A stretch of 64,000 bases of DNA from Sinotaia quadrata (Eukaryota; Mollusca; Gastropoda; Architaenioglossa; Viviparidae), in assembly GCA_028829895.1 (NCBI GenBank), contig CM054180.1, forward strand, positions 108,925,635 through 108,989,634, given 5' to 3'. The position numbers and the translations under genes are program-made. Under the pieces are notes generated by a model that did not search any database, was not told the DNA's origin, and saw nothing but the letters and a program-made list of their open reading frames with translations. This document shows positions 49,505 through 62,332 of the stretch, piece by piece (within the stretch, counting starts at the first letter, position 1; each line of letters opens with the position of its first letter).

Positions 49505-50045
49505 CTGTTGTATGCCACTGTTCAAATTTATAGTTATTATAACTTACAGAAATGACGACCGTTTTGATCAATTAGTACTATATATTTCAACTTTATTATC
49601 GCCCACTAGGACAAGAACACTATCAATATTACGGTTAACACGGCTCATTTTTTTCTTTCGATCGGGAAAAAATTTCCAGAAGTGAAAAGAATCTGACGTA
49701 TTGACATAAAATGAAACTAAATAAAAAGTTATCAATGAAATCCTGTTTTAAGCAGTCATATCACACTAAACATCTGTTGGTAGTGTTTTTAGGTGATATT
49801 TTAAAGAACATTTTATTCTACAGATTCCAGCCGTATGTATTAAACAAGAAAAGAGTTGTCGAACAATGCTCGTCAGACTGAAGTTTCTAAAAAAAAAAAT
49901 ACACTTAACCCTGATCGGGAATCGAACCACGATCCAAATGAGCCGTCACTTACTTCCACTTAACATATATTGTGACTTTCTTTCCTATGCGTGGCTTTTT
50001 TCTTGTGACTTTATTTCCCGTGAATTTTTTCCCCGCTCATCCACG
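49505..50045 (-). repeat. Fold-back right arm, copy 2 (arm R, tRNA-like module, AGTCAC terminus)
   Basis: 49505-49895 is the inverse of 44405-44795. A tRNA-like module follows (GAATCGAACCACGATCC near 49918). Then come short AGTCAC-type repeats, and the outer edge reads GATGAGCGGGGAAAAAATTC on the minus strand. Confidence 0.8.
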
Positions 50046-50162
50046 AAACCATCCCAATCGTGGTTTAGTGATTTTTGTACTTAGTTCATCCGTCATACAC
50101 TTTGCTCACTGGGAGAACCTCTCCTCAGGCAAACATGATCTCTTGATCGCAGGTGGAAAGGA

Positions 50163-50203
<41 letters not shown>

Positions 50204-51476
50204 CATGCATCCATCCTTCTCTCCAACCATCCATCCATCCATCCCTCTCTCCAACAATCCATCCATCCATCTGTCTGTTTTTATATTTGACAGTATATTG
50301 GTATGCCCGATGTTTAACTATTTGTCTTTTCATATGCAATTTCTCAGTCTTTCTCTATTACTTTTTGCTGCTTTCTGAGTGCAATAAAATATCCACTCTG
50401 CTTATGCGTATCAATCGCAAGATTGATGGAGACGTGTGATGTACCAATTCGCTTCTCTGTAAAATCAGCTTACATTAGAAAGAGACATTAAATTAAAAAT
50501 AAATTCTAATGAAGAAAATACCTATATAAATCATTCTTTAATTACGTAATTTTATGTTTCTTACCACACATCTATCATAACAAAAACATGTTTTTAGTTT
50601 CGGTCTTATTAAATGTATTACAATAATCCAAGTGACCGGAAAGAGCCTAGTTTAAATTAACCTTTTCATTTGTTAGCTCAAAGTCAGAGTATGGGTGTGT
50701 GATTGGTTTTAATGGATGAATATCGAAACAAATACCTCGCAAATCACTCATAGATTTTCGCTTTTGGTGAAAGCAACTTGAGGGTGAACTTTAACTTCCA
50801 ACTATATACACATCATCGAGCTCAAGTTGTTTCCCTAATACAAAAGACTATGTGTAAGGAGCCGTGCACAACATGCCCCAACTTCATGCTACTGGACTAT
50901 AAGGTATCAATTTAGAAACGAAATTTTCATTATCACCCTGGCTCTCGAAATCCAACACTTGGCGATGTGAATGTCCATGCATATTGAGTCAATTTCGAAT
51001 TCTAAATATAATTCGTTGTTTATTAATTATCGATTTATTTATTAGTTAGTGGATGAACAGTGGTTTGTGATGTTGATTCAAAGAGTGTTTAGATTTTTCA
51101 GATATTTCTGTGCATCAAGTGCATCTTTTGTCCAAAATAATTGTTCGCTCCACGACAATAAAAACTTTTGGGGAAGTAAATGGTTTTCTCCAAGTCGTCC
51201 TGTAAGTGTAGTAAAGGAGAAATAACGAAGGGTTGGGAGGGGGGAGAGCTGCTCGTCGGATATTTGTCAGTGATTGTTGTGTACGCGTGGCACGCGCTAA
51301 TCTGTCTGGATGCAGCTTAGGATTGGGAATACCCACTGAACACAGGTGGGAAATTGTTAGCGAGTATTCAGTGACTGAGTGCTGATCTTCAATCAACTTG
51401 AATCAAAACTTAAGGGAGGGATGTGAATATGTCTGAATTTTCCAGATAGAGCGATGACCACTCTGGAAGTGTTGAA

Positions 51477-51479
<3 letters not shown>
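50046..51479. other. Spacer with (CTAT)n(CCAT)n
   Basis: Holds a (CTAT)n/(CCAT)n tract at about 50162-50275. The minus-strand ORF at 51115-51396 has no recognised domain. Confidence 0.55.
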
Positions 51480-51550
<71 letters not shown>

Positions 51551-53112
51551 TACTTGCGAAGATTCGGTTCTGCTGTACATTGCTTTATATGCAAGTTTGG
51601 CTCTGACGACTGTAAAAGTTACTGGAGTCCTTTCAAGTCTTCTATAAATGTTTCAAACTTGTTCTACCAAAATTGATCAGAGGCTCCCACTTTATACAGT
51701 TTATCAGCTATTAATTATTCACTATGTTAAATTTGTAACCAGAAAACATTGTTAGTTTGCCTTCACTCGTGCGTATAGTCCAGCTAATCAAACGTAGGCA
51801 TGACATTTTAAGGAGTGTGGCATCTTGGAAGAGCAAAAAGCACTTACTTCGCGATCAATCGATTCACCGCACTCCCTCAAAGGACTATGTGCTCTGTGTA
51901 CATAGAAGCCTACATAACTTTTTCTTGTTTTCAGTGTTTCAAGCCGTAAGTAAGAAGGAAATACGCAATGTAATAACCAAACTGAAACTGAAACAAATAA
52001 GCAAACTGAAACTTCTTAAAATCATGTGAAATATTGAAACTCGATTTGACAGTTATTTCAAAACTTTAATTAAACTAGTTTATTTGATTTTAGGAAAAAT
52101 ATTAAAAGTTTAAACTTGTTTCATATATCGTGAAATAATAAGAAAGCTTCAATTAATACATATTTCTATATGTGCCTTTGTATTTAGTAAGAAGTGGCAA
52201 AAGAATGACCTGCAGTTTATTAGTCATATGCTTGAATCATGAATCTATTTTTATTAATGCTATCATCCTTTTAGTTCATTCATATGTAATGCTTGTCTGT
52301 AAATGAGGTCGTGTGGTTTGCGTGGAATGTGTACACGTTAATAAAACAAACAGATAGAGAAAAATGAAAGAGAGTGAAAGAGAGTAGTAATTTACTAGAT
52401 TATATTGTAATAATAATTCTGTGAATATACAAATGCGTTCATCATGACACAAATGCCATATTATCTTGCTAATCAGTATTGGTATACAGCTTAATTGTCG
52501 CCAAACATTTTTATCTATCTCTCTATTGATTTGACGTTAAATTGCTCCTAACAGTGAATAAGCAGATGCATTTCGATACGTGAAGAAATTCATTTAAAAA
52601 ATGTATAGTTTGTTTGTTTCCATTCTATTGGTTATTTTTTCTTTTTTAAGGAAGATTAAATCGGCAAACATTTTTTTGTTTCTAAAGTGAGTATGGAATT
52701 TTTTAATAAAAAAAAGTCAAGAGAATGACCTTACAATAATTTTAGATAACATTTTAACTTTATGCGCCCAATTATGAACAAACAACATTGTCTTCTTCTG
52801 CTTTGGTTTACGGAGTGACCAATAATATTTTAAAGATATCAAACGTAATACTAATTTACACCATCTCTGTTTTAGAAAAATAAATATGGAAATACAGAAT
52901 CTGAATACAGTGAAACACGACTAAAAAGAATAGAGTAAGCGATATCTTTTATACAAATAAAAGTGATCATTGCTTAGAGAAACCTCTTAAAGGATTCTAA
53001 AAGGAAATAAGCATTATTTAAATTTTTATTATGTTAATTAAGTAATTGATTTAATTAAAGAAAATAAAGGCACTCTGATAGGTTAATTATTTTGATTTGT
53101 TGATTCTGCTTA
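51480..53112 (+). repeat. Long inverted repeat, left arm (partner 58562-60121)
   Basis: Begins with (GT)n at 51480-51547, then matches the reverse complement of 58562-60105 almost end to end. Anchors are GTACGTACTTGCGAAG, GAGGCTCCCACTTTATACAG, GTGCTCTGTGTACATAGAAG, AAACAAATAAGCAAACTGAA, ACACGTTAATAAAACAAACA and GGCACTCTGATAGGTTAATT. No conserved ORF was recognised. Confidence 0.92.
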
Positions 53113-53274
53113 ACAATATTATTATTTTTAAAATCCTCCTGCTTTTATAGAAAGCAACGCTAGCGAATTGCGTATAACGTACTAGCTAGACTCGCTGAGA
53201 TCCTACATTCAAACAAAGCGACAACCAGTACGAATAATATAAAAACAATCAGATAGACGAGTATATATGGATAG

Positions 53275-53538
53275 GTAGATTGGTAACTAGTAAGATAAAT
53301 AGATGGATAGAATTTGGATGTGAGAGTAGACAGTTCCATCGAAAGACAGATGCACGTACAGATCGACAGACAAATAGGCAGAAAGATAGATAGATAGACA
53401 AACAGACAGACAGACGGGTGGATGGATGGATAGAAAAGAAAAGGAAAGAAACAGATAGACGGGTGGACGGACGGGCAGGCAGATAGAGAGGGGATTTTGA
53501 CATTGATAGGAGACAAATATATAACGTTAATGATAAGA

Positions 53539-53578
<40 letters not shown>
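53275..53578. repeat. (GATA)n/(GACA)n/(GGAT)n-rich tract
   Basis: Mixed GATA, GACA and GGAC words, with a pure GATA run at 53539-53578. Confidence 0.85.
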
Positions 53579-53764
53579 CGTGGACTACTCGCTCTCAGAA
53601 TTGGAATGCATTCATGCAGAGATTCATTCTGTTGTCGTATTTTTCCAACATCACTTTCACGCCTTGTGTACCACTTAAAATCCTTAGACAAAAGACGCTG
53701 GCTAAACAACCCTTCCTTGGTGTGAGTGAAATCAACTTTCAGTAAAGAAGAGACTTAGTGAGCT

Positions 53765-54035
53765 TGGAGGGAGGTTTCTCGCTGGCGGTACTTTGTATAA
53801 CTTTGATGTACGGTTAGGCAATGCAGCTTGAAGAACAGCACGCCACGCGAATAATCCCCAATCGTCATTCCCCCCAGGCATGCTTTTGCATTCACTTACT
53901 GACAGGAACTACGCGTCCGTTCATAAACAACACGGACACCTTACTATAAACTAAGTCTTATATTCGTATACATCTGCATTTTCAAGTTTCATCAGTCAAA
54001 TAAAATTATAATTCATTCATATTTTTAATAGTATA
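53765..54035 (-). repeat. Inverted repeat arm P' (partner 42845-43260)
   Basis: It carries GGCGGTACTTTGTATAACTT, GCAGCTTGAAGAACAGCACG, AGGAACTACGCGTCCGTTCA and TTTCATCAGTCAAATAAAAT, inverse to the P arm. Confidence 0.8.
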
Positions 54036-54929
54036 GTTCATTCGAAGTGAGCTTACTTCATGACATAATATACTCACAGTTACCAATCATAGTTATCAAA
54101 CAAAAAAACCCTGCTTTTAAAATAAGTAAAGCAATGAGAGCCTTGTTTAAAACATACAATAAAATAGTACAGTATTTTCAAATACACTCAACAACATTAG
54201 CAAAACATACCTGGTAAATTTATGAGGTTTCTATTTCTGCATAATTAAGTTATTATGTGCTATTGAACACCTGAAGATTCTAAGATTTAAAACAATTTTC
54301 ATTTACTTATGGTTACCATTATGCGTTTGCTAGGATGATTTATGAATGATTTTAGTGTTTGATATTTTGTTTCTGATAAAATATTCATGATTAAGGCGAA
54401 TGTTCCAAACGACTCCTCAAAGAAAGTATGGCTCTATATTCAGAGTTTCTTGTCGGGCTAAACACAAATTTTGAACCGCTCTTATTATTGTCAATAATAT
54501 CCATGGCTAAAAAATTTCTCTTTTACAAAACTCACATATAAAATTAATGTTCTACAGTGGTACGGTCGTGCTCCCACAGTTCAAATTAACTACACCGTTT
54601 CGCTTCTCTATTTATCAAGTCATTGTCTCTTAAAAGATGGTCTCACACTTAAAATGCTCATATAAACTTAATATCTGCATCTTTAGAATTAAAGTCGAGG
54701 CTTGTATATTAGTTTTTCATGGACATTTCTTTTTCAGCAATGAAATGGTGATGATGAAATAGTCTATTAAAAAGAGCTACTCAAATCGAGATATCTATAC
54801 TACTAATAATGAAGTCGCAAATTTATACCAAATAGCTGCAGTAATATTATTTAGAGTTCGCTATGCCAGAATGTCACTTACAGAAAATCAGTAATAAAAA
54901 TAACGTCATACGATCTAGTCCAATCTAAG
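54036..54929. other. AT-rich spacer
   Basis: A short inverse match to 44290-44330 (GAACCGCTCTTATTATTGTC near 54473) was seen. Otherwise nothing was recognised. Confidence 0.45.
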
Positions 54930-55209
54930 GGTGAGCGGAAAAAGTCACAGGAAAAAAAGTCACGGAAAAAAAGGCGTGCGTGCGATTTGTATATCGTGTA
55001 CATATAATAATTCATATTATAATTCACACATTTAATAATATATTTTATTCATACTCAGATATGTTGTTATGATTGTGTCCATAAACACGTATATTATAGA
55101 CTGAATAACAGGAAATGGAAGTAAGTGATTGTGCAGAAATTAATAACCTCTCCCCCAAGAGTATCATGGTGTAATTCTCGTTCGGAGTAAAAGATGTTTT
55201 TATTTTGTT

Positions 55210-55283
<74 letters not shown>

Positions 55284-55320
55284 AGTGTGTGTATGTGTGT
55301 GTGTGTGTGTTTGTTTGTAA
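54930..55320 (+). repeat. Fold-back terminus and partial left arm, copy 3
   Basis: GGTGAGCGGAAAAAGTCACA, the clearest copy of the terminus, is followed by a second AAAGTCACGG unit. Then comes text collinear with 43950-44225 (CATATTATAATTCACA, AACACGTATATTATAGACTG) and (GT)n at 55212-55312. Confidence 0.8.
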
Positions 55321-55833
55321 TTTTTTGTGGTGGGTGGGGTACAAGGATGTTGATCCGTCGGGAAGTTCTAAAGTTATATGAATTTCCACATTTCCTTATG
55401 ACTCAGGAATTATTTCTCCTGCGATCCACCAGGTGTGTCCTTTTTCTGATTTGCAGTTATTTAAATATGAATTAAAAACTAACCCCTCCCTCTACCGTTA
55501 GCTAAGAGTGGCCCTTTGATCCCCTGACCGCTTCCTGTACCCTAGCCCATAGCTCAGTGTGAGTCTATCAGTTAGCTACAAGTGACCCTTGGATCCCTAA
55601 CCATTTCCTGTGCCCTAGCCATGTGTGGTCAGTCTTGTATAACTCTAACATCCTGCTAATGTCTTGGAGTGGTTGGTCAGTCTTGTAATTTGTGTCTTGG
55701 TTGAATGATTTGAATGTGTATTTTGTGCTATTGTTCCTATACCCCTTGTGTATCTATATTTTACTATTTTAAATTTTTAATGTTTATGGAGTGATGCCGG
55801 GCTAAGTTTTGTTTTCGCCTGACACGCACTTTG
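55321..55833. other. Spacer with duplicated phrase
   Basis: GTTAGCTAxxAGTGxCCCTT, GATCCC and CTTCCTGT/TTTCCTGT with CCCTAGCC occur twice (near 55496 and 55571), a duplication of about 75 bases. No gene was recognised. Confidence 0.5.
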
Positions 55834-58566
55834 GGCCGATTTGCGAAATTGGGTCATCATGATTACCGTATTGTTGCGCGCGCAGTTATGGACATACAAT
55901 TATACACTTAACTTCTGGACGTAGTCCGTAGATTCCTCTTTCGAAATCATCCCTGAGAACGGAGCTGAGGAGTAAAATTACGAGGTTGTAAATTCATTAT
56001 AATTATCTCAATGCAATAACTTTATTGCAACCATATATTGAATTTGATGGATTCAGATGGATTTTGTTGTTTAAAATATATTTCACACAAAAAAAAATAG
56101 CAGGATTGATCATTGACTGATAAAAACGACTTTCTAATTAGGGTCAATAAATATTCTTTATGCATGAACTGATTAATATTGCTTTCTAAATCAGAGTAAC
56201 TATTTCAGTTGTTTGATAGTGTCTTTTTATATTAAAAATATGTATAAAATTCTATTTACAGATATAAAGTCAAGCAAATAAAAAATTGAAAAAAAGAAAT
56301 TTGGGGGTCAGGTGCACGAATTTTATTATCTCAAGAGATATTGCGAATATCCGACTTTTTATTTTATATTCAGAGTCACAAAGGATTTAGTTTCATGCCT
56401 ACCAATTTTAGTCCTTTTCTGACAATTAGTTTTGTAGAAATTCAGCTTTTGTCAAAATGTCGACTTCAGTTAGCGCCTTGCATTATTAGTAGGTAAAGTC
56501 GATTTTTTGAGACAAAGAAATTTTGGCGCCAAATCGCGTTTTCTACTAAAGTCGCTGAAATTTTGAGAGATTTTGCAGGATAATACAGGAAGACTCGTGG
56601 CTTATTTTGAAACGATAATATTTCATATTTCTCGAAATATGAATTTTTTTGTGAAAATTTTATTTTTCTAATTATGCGCATTTCTCTTAAAGTACGAGGA
56701 ATTTAATAAAACTAACTTCAGATTCGGGTTCAGCACACGCGGATACAGTTTATTTGTTCAAAGAGGTATTTGTAATATTGCGCCAATTTGTCAGAATTGA
56801 CGTTTGGATATTTTCGCACCTTTGGCCGATTTGCAAAGTTTGGTCATCGTGATTACCCTATTGTGGTGCGCGCAGTTATAGACATACAATCATACACTTA
56901 ACTTCTGGACGTAGCCCATAGATTCCTCTTTCGAAATCATCCCTGAGAACGGAGCTGAGGAGTAACATTACAGGTGACTGTGGCCATCCGAACGAGCCGA
57001 AGCGGGAAATGGGCCATTTTAAGTAGTTTGAACCTAATTATTTCCGACATGGATTACTCTAAAAATACTCAATAAATAGAGGTCATAGGACCCATGGTTG
57101 TGCATTAGGTACCTGAATTTAATGCATGTAGAGTAAAGCGTTCGTCAGATAAAAAGACGAACGCTTCGAAAAATCAAGAAAACTCAATTTTTGCAGGAGG
57201 GTTGCAGGAACGGGTTTTTCTCTAGAGTTCTTTGGAATATCAGACTTTTTATTTTACATTCCGAGTCACAAAGGATTTAGTTTCATGCCTACCAATTTTA
57301 ATCCTTTTCTGACAATTAGTTTTGTAGAAATTCAGCTTTTGTCAAAATGTCGACTTCAGTTAGCGCCTTGCATTATTAGTAGGTAAAGTCGATTTTTTGA
57401 GACAAAGAAATTTTGGCGCCAAATCGCGTTTTCTACTAAAGTCGCTGAAATTTTGATAGATTTTGCAGGATAATACAGGAAGACTCGTGGCTTATTTTGA
57501 AACGATAATATTTCATATTTCTCGAAATATGAATTTTTTTGTGAAAATTTTATTTTTTTAATTATGCGCATTTCTCTTAAAGTACGAGGAATTTAATAAA
57601 ACTAACTTCAGATTCGGGTTCAGCACACGCGGATACAGTTTATTTGTTCAAAGAGGTATTTGTAATATTGCGCCAATTTGTCAGAATTGACGTTTGGATA
57701 TTTTCGCACCTTTGGCCGATTTGCAAAGTTTGGTCATCGTGATTACCCTATTGTGGTGCGCGCAGTTATAGACATACAATCATACACTTAACTTCTGGAC
57801 GTAGCCCATAGATTCCTCTTTCGAAATCATCCCTGAGAACGGAGCTGAGGAGTAACATTACAGGTGACTGTGGCCATCCGAACGAGCCGAAGCGGGAAAT
57901 GGGCCATTTTAAGTAGTTTGAACCTAATTATTTCCGACATGGATTACTCTAAAAATACTCAATAAATAGAAGTCATAAGACCCATGGTTGTGCATTAGGT
58001 ACCTGAATTTAATGCATGTAGAGTAAAGCGTTCGTCAGATAAAAAGACGAACGCTTCGAAAAATCAAGAAAACTCAATTTTTGCAGGAGGGTTGCAGGAA
58101 CGGGTTTTTCTCTAGAGTTCTTTGGAATATCAGACTTTTTATTTTACATTCCGAGTCACAAAGGATTTAGTTTCATGCCTACCAATTTTAGTCCTTTTCT
58201 GACAATTAGTTTAGTAGAAATTCAGCTTTTGTCAAAATGTCGACTTCAGTTAGTGCCTTGCATTATTAGTAGGTAAAGTCGATTTTTCGAGACAAAGAAA
58301 TTTTGGCGCCAAATCGCGTTTTCTACTAAAGTCGCTGAAATTTTGATAGATTTTGCAGGATTATGCAGAAATACGCGTGGCTTATTTTGAAATGATAATA
58401 TTTCATATTTCTCGAATTATGATTTTTTTTGCGAAAATTTTATTTTTCTAATTATGCGGAATAGTACGAGGAATTTAATAAAACTAACTTCAGATTCGGG
58501 TTCAGCACACGCAGAAACATTTTATTTGTTCAAAGAGGTATTTGTAATATTGCTCCATTTTGTCAG
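55834..58566 (+). repeat. 890-bp tandem array, three copies
   Basis: GGCCGATTTGC anchors lie at 55834, 56824 and 57714. The second and third units are nearly identical (period 890). The first is diverged and carries a different stretch of about 340 bases at 55990-56330. The third is cut at 58566, exactly where the long inverted repeat begins. Small minus-strand ORFs repeat with the unit and are not convincing genes. Confidence 0.93.
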
Positions 58567-60121
58567 AATCAGAATCAACAAAAGAAGACAATTAACCTAT
58601 CAGAGTGCCTTAATATTCTTTAATTAAATCAATTACTTAATTAACATAATAAAAGTTTAAATAATGCTTATTTCCTTTTAGAACGCTTTAAGAGGTTTCT
58701 CTAAGCAATGATCACTTTTATTTGAATAAAAGATATCGCTTACTCTATTCTTTATAGTCGTGTTTCACTGATTTCAGATTCTGTATTTCCATATTTATTT
58801 TTCTATAACAGAGATGGTGTAAATTAGTATTACGTTTGATATCTTTAAAATATTATTGGTCACTTTGTAAACCAAAGCAGAAGAAGACAATGTAGTTTTT
58901 TTCATAATTGGGCGCATAAAGTTAAAATATTATACTAAAGTTATTGTAAGGTCATTCTCTTGCCATTTTTTATTAAATACAAAGACGACATTCCATACTC
59001 ACTTTATAAACAAAAAAATGTTTGCTGATTTAATCTTCCTTAAGAAAAGAAAAAATAACCAATAGAATGGAAACAAACAAACTACACAATTAAATTTTTT
59101 TTTCTTCACGTATCGAAATGCATCTGCTTACTCAATGTTACGAGCAATTTAACGTCAAATCAATAGAGAGATAGATAAAAATGTTTGGCGAAAATTAAGC
59201 TGTATGCCAATACTGATTAGCAAGATAATATGTCATTTGTGTCTTTAAAAATGAACGCATTTGTGTATTCACTGAATTATTACAATATAATCTAGTAAAT
59301 TACTACTCTGTTTCTCTCTATCTGTTTGTTTTATTAACGTGTACACATTCCACGCAAACCACACGACCTCATTTACAGACAAGCATTACATATGAATGAA
59401 CGAAAAGGATGATAGCATTAATAAAAATAGATTCATGATTCAAGCATATGACTAATAAACAGCAGGTCATTCTCCTGCCACTTCTTCTTACTAAGTACAA
59501 AGGCACATATAGAAATGTTTATTAATTGAAGCTTTCTTATTATTTGATGATATATGAAACTAGTTTAAACTTTTAATATTTTTCCTAATATCAAATAAAC
59601 TAGTTTAATTAAAGTTTTGAAATAACTGTCAAATCGAGTTTCAATATTTCACATGATTTTAAGTAAGTTTCAGTTTGCTTGTTTCAGTTTCAGTTTGGTT
59701 ATTACATTGCGTATTTCCTTCTTACTTACGGCTTGAAACACTGAAAACAAGAAAAAGTTATGTAGGCTTCTATGTACACAGAGCACATACTACTTTGCAG
59801 GGAGTGCGGTGAATCGATTGATCGCGAAGTAAGTGCTCTTTGCTCTTCCAAGATGCCACACTCCTTAAAATGTCATGCCTACGTTTGATTAGCTGGATTA
59901 TACGCACGAGTGAAGGCAAACTAACGTTTTCTGGTTACAAATTTAACACAGTGAATAATTAATAGCTGATAAACTGTATAAAGTGGGAGCCTCTGATCAA
60001 TTTTGGTAGAACAAGTTTGAAACATTTATAGAAGACTTGAAAGGACTCCAGCAACTTGCATATAAAGCAATTTACCGCAGAACTGAAACTTCGCAAGTAC
60101 GTACACACACACACACACACA
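58562..60121 (-). repeat. Long inverted repeat, right arm (partner 51480-53112)
   Basis: Reverse-complement match of the left arm, ending in (CA)8 at 60106-60121, adjoined by a tRNA-like module at 60134-60172. Confidence 0.92.
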
Positions 60122-61210
60122 TTTACCCTCAACGAGCGAGAATCGAACGAGGATCCTAATGAGCCGTCGCTTACTTCCATTTACTGTTATTCACTCAATA
60201 ATAAGCAAGCATACCGACTTACACTGAAAATTAATTAACTAAATGTATGTATTACAAAGCTTTTATATGGTATATAAAATACACTTGAATCACACACATT
60301 TTGAGCGAGCAGTTAACCTCCTTGCCTTTTCCTGCTTCACTTACTGTTAATAAGTATTATAACATATACACTCTGACACTTTTGACTTTATATTGTGAAT
60401 TTATTTCCTGTAACTTTTTTCTTGTGATTTTATTTCCTATGACTTTTTTTTTTTCCTGTGACTTTTTTCCTGATATTTTCCCGCTCATTGCTCACCGTTG
60501 ATTAGAAGCGACTCAATACACAACTCTCTTGTTTTAGGTTAGAGAAAAAATATGGTTAGGGAATTTTAGAGATAGTTTTGGTGTTTTTTTTAAAGAGAAA
60601 TGTCAGGGTTAGGATTAGCTGTAAATAAAAAAAACGAATATAAATTTTAGAATATATCTTTTATTCCTGATTTAGATTTTGTTTCTGTTAAATTTTGTGT
60701 TTTAATAACTTAAATATTGCAGTAAAAATAGCATCGAGTAACACTTTGCATCTAGATATATGTCATATAACTTCTCTCCTTCGATATTACGTATAATGAC
60801 CCCCTTGTTTTTAAACACGACAATTGTGTATGGAGCTGTTGGGTCTACCGTACACACCTTTGTGTACATAAATGTGTGCAGTGTTGATTTGATGGAAGTA
60901 CGAAAGAATGCGTAGCCATTCACTAACACTGCTAAGAAGAAAAAAATGTTTGCACAACAATCGCCAGTCAGTAGTAAAGATAGGTACTGTTGTTCTCACG
61001 TGTACGAGTGTAGGCGAGGAGGAAGGATTAACTTTTGATATAAGCCGCCTGGCTGTTAGGAAGACGACAGGGGTCCGGGTGTTTGGAAAACCCACTATAA
61101 ACCGTTAAGATACGAACAATAGGGATGGTCTCTTTGAGTTGACAAAAGAAAGCCCATTATCTCCACTACGACAGAGTTGAGGGAATTAGCTCTCCACGTG
61201 ACAAAAGGGG
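60100..61210 (+). repeat. Direct repeat S, copy 2 (partner 45290-46440)
   Basis: Collinear with copy 1. Differences include a much shorter (CA)n, an added GGTTA near 60555, and a missing stretch near 60930-60950 that breaks the minus-strand ORF of copy 1. Confidence 0.88.
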
Positions 61211-62332
61211 CAGTGCAATTCGAATGAAAACTTTTAATTACTATTCGTGCAAAACTGACACAAGAAAGTTCGTAGCACCTATATGACAGTGCTAAATGTT
61301 GATAGTCAAATAATTTGGCTAAGAGAAAAAAGATAGAACGGAGTATTCTATTTTTCTTTCATTTTTGTGCGAGTCAAAAACCACAAGGAGAAGTATTTTA
61401 TTTATCTATAAAAATAAATCAATTTTCATTTCATTCACAATGCTCTATATCTTTTCTATTTCACTTTTAAACTACCAGTATAAATATTACTTTAAATACT
61501 ACCACACAGTTTTGAATAACGTTATGGACTGCAAAAAATAGCACACATTGTCATTTCTTTTTGTAGTGAAATTAAATCTAACTATAGTTTCCACATAAGT
61601 TACTCTATTGCATCAGCTACTGTAAATACACAGTCTTGAGACTAATACAGTTATTGTTCATAGTTGTAAAGGATTTGAAGAAGTAAAGAAATATTCATTG
61701 CATCTCTGTACACAGTTGTGTTTCCAATCATCCTAAACTTGAACCGAATTGAAATTTTTCTTTTTACTTTTGGATGAAATAATACTTGCTGCACACCCTT
61801 ACTCTAAATTACATTTGAAATAAATATATATGTATATACATAAGTTATATTAATACAGTACTAGTTTTTGCAGCTAATTTAAAGAAAACATTTAGTTTTC
61901 ATAAATGTATAAATCAATTATAGCATAGTGATCCATAGAGCAAATTAAAAAATATAAGATTTAAAAAGTTTCTTTGTGACCAGTAGAGATACAGCCACTT
62001 TAAAATGATAATTATTGTTTTAATTTCTCATGTAGGCATATATTATTAATAGCTCTCATGTATCTTTTAGTTTATCCAATGTGCATATGTAAGATTTGAA
62101 ATGCTGAACTTGGCATTTTTGCTAGTGAATTTTGTTGTTTAGTGTGAAATTTTGTAATATACTATTATTATTATCAATTTCTTATAATCAATTCATATCT
62201 TAGAACTGACATTCTGGAACACTAAAATATATTCCAAATTAAATTATTATTTATTTGTATATTGCTGGATATCCTTTACATTAAAATACATTATATCTGT
62301 ACCTCATCCCTCATTAAAGTCACTAGCCTAAT

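Noticed and set aside
56466..57571. Repeated 71-residue minus-strand ORFs in the 890-bp units
   Set aside because: They recur only because the unit repeats, carry no known motif, and the third unit does not keep the frame.
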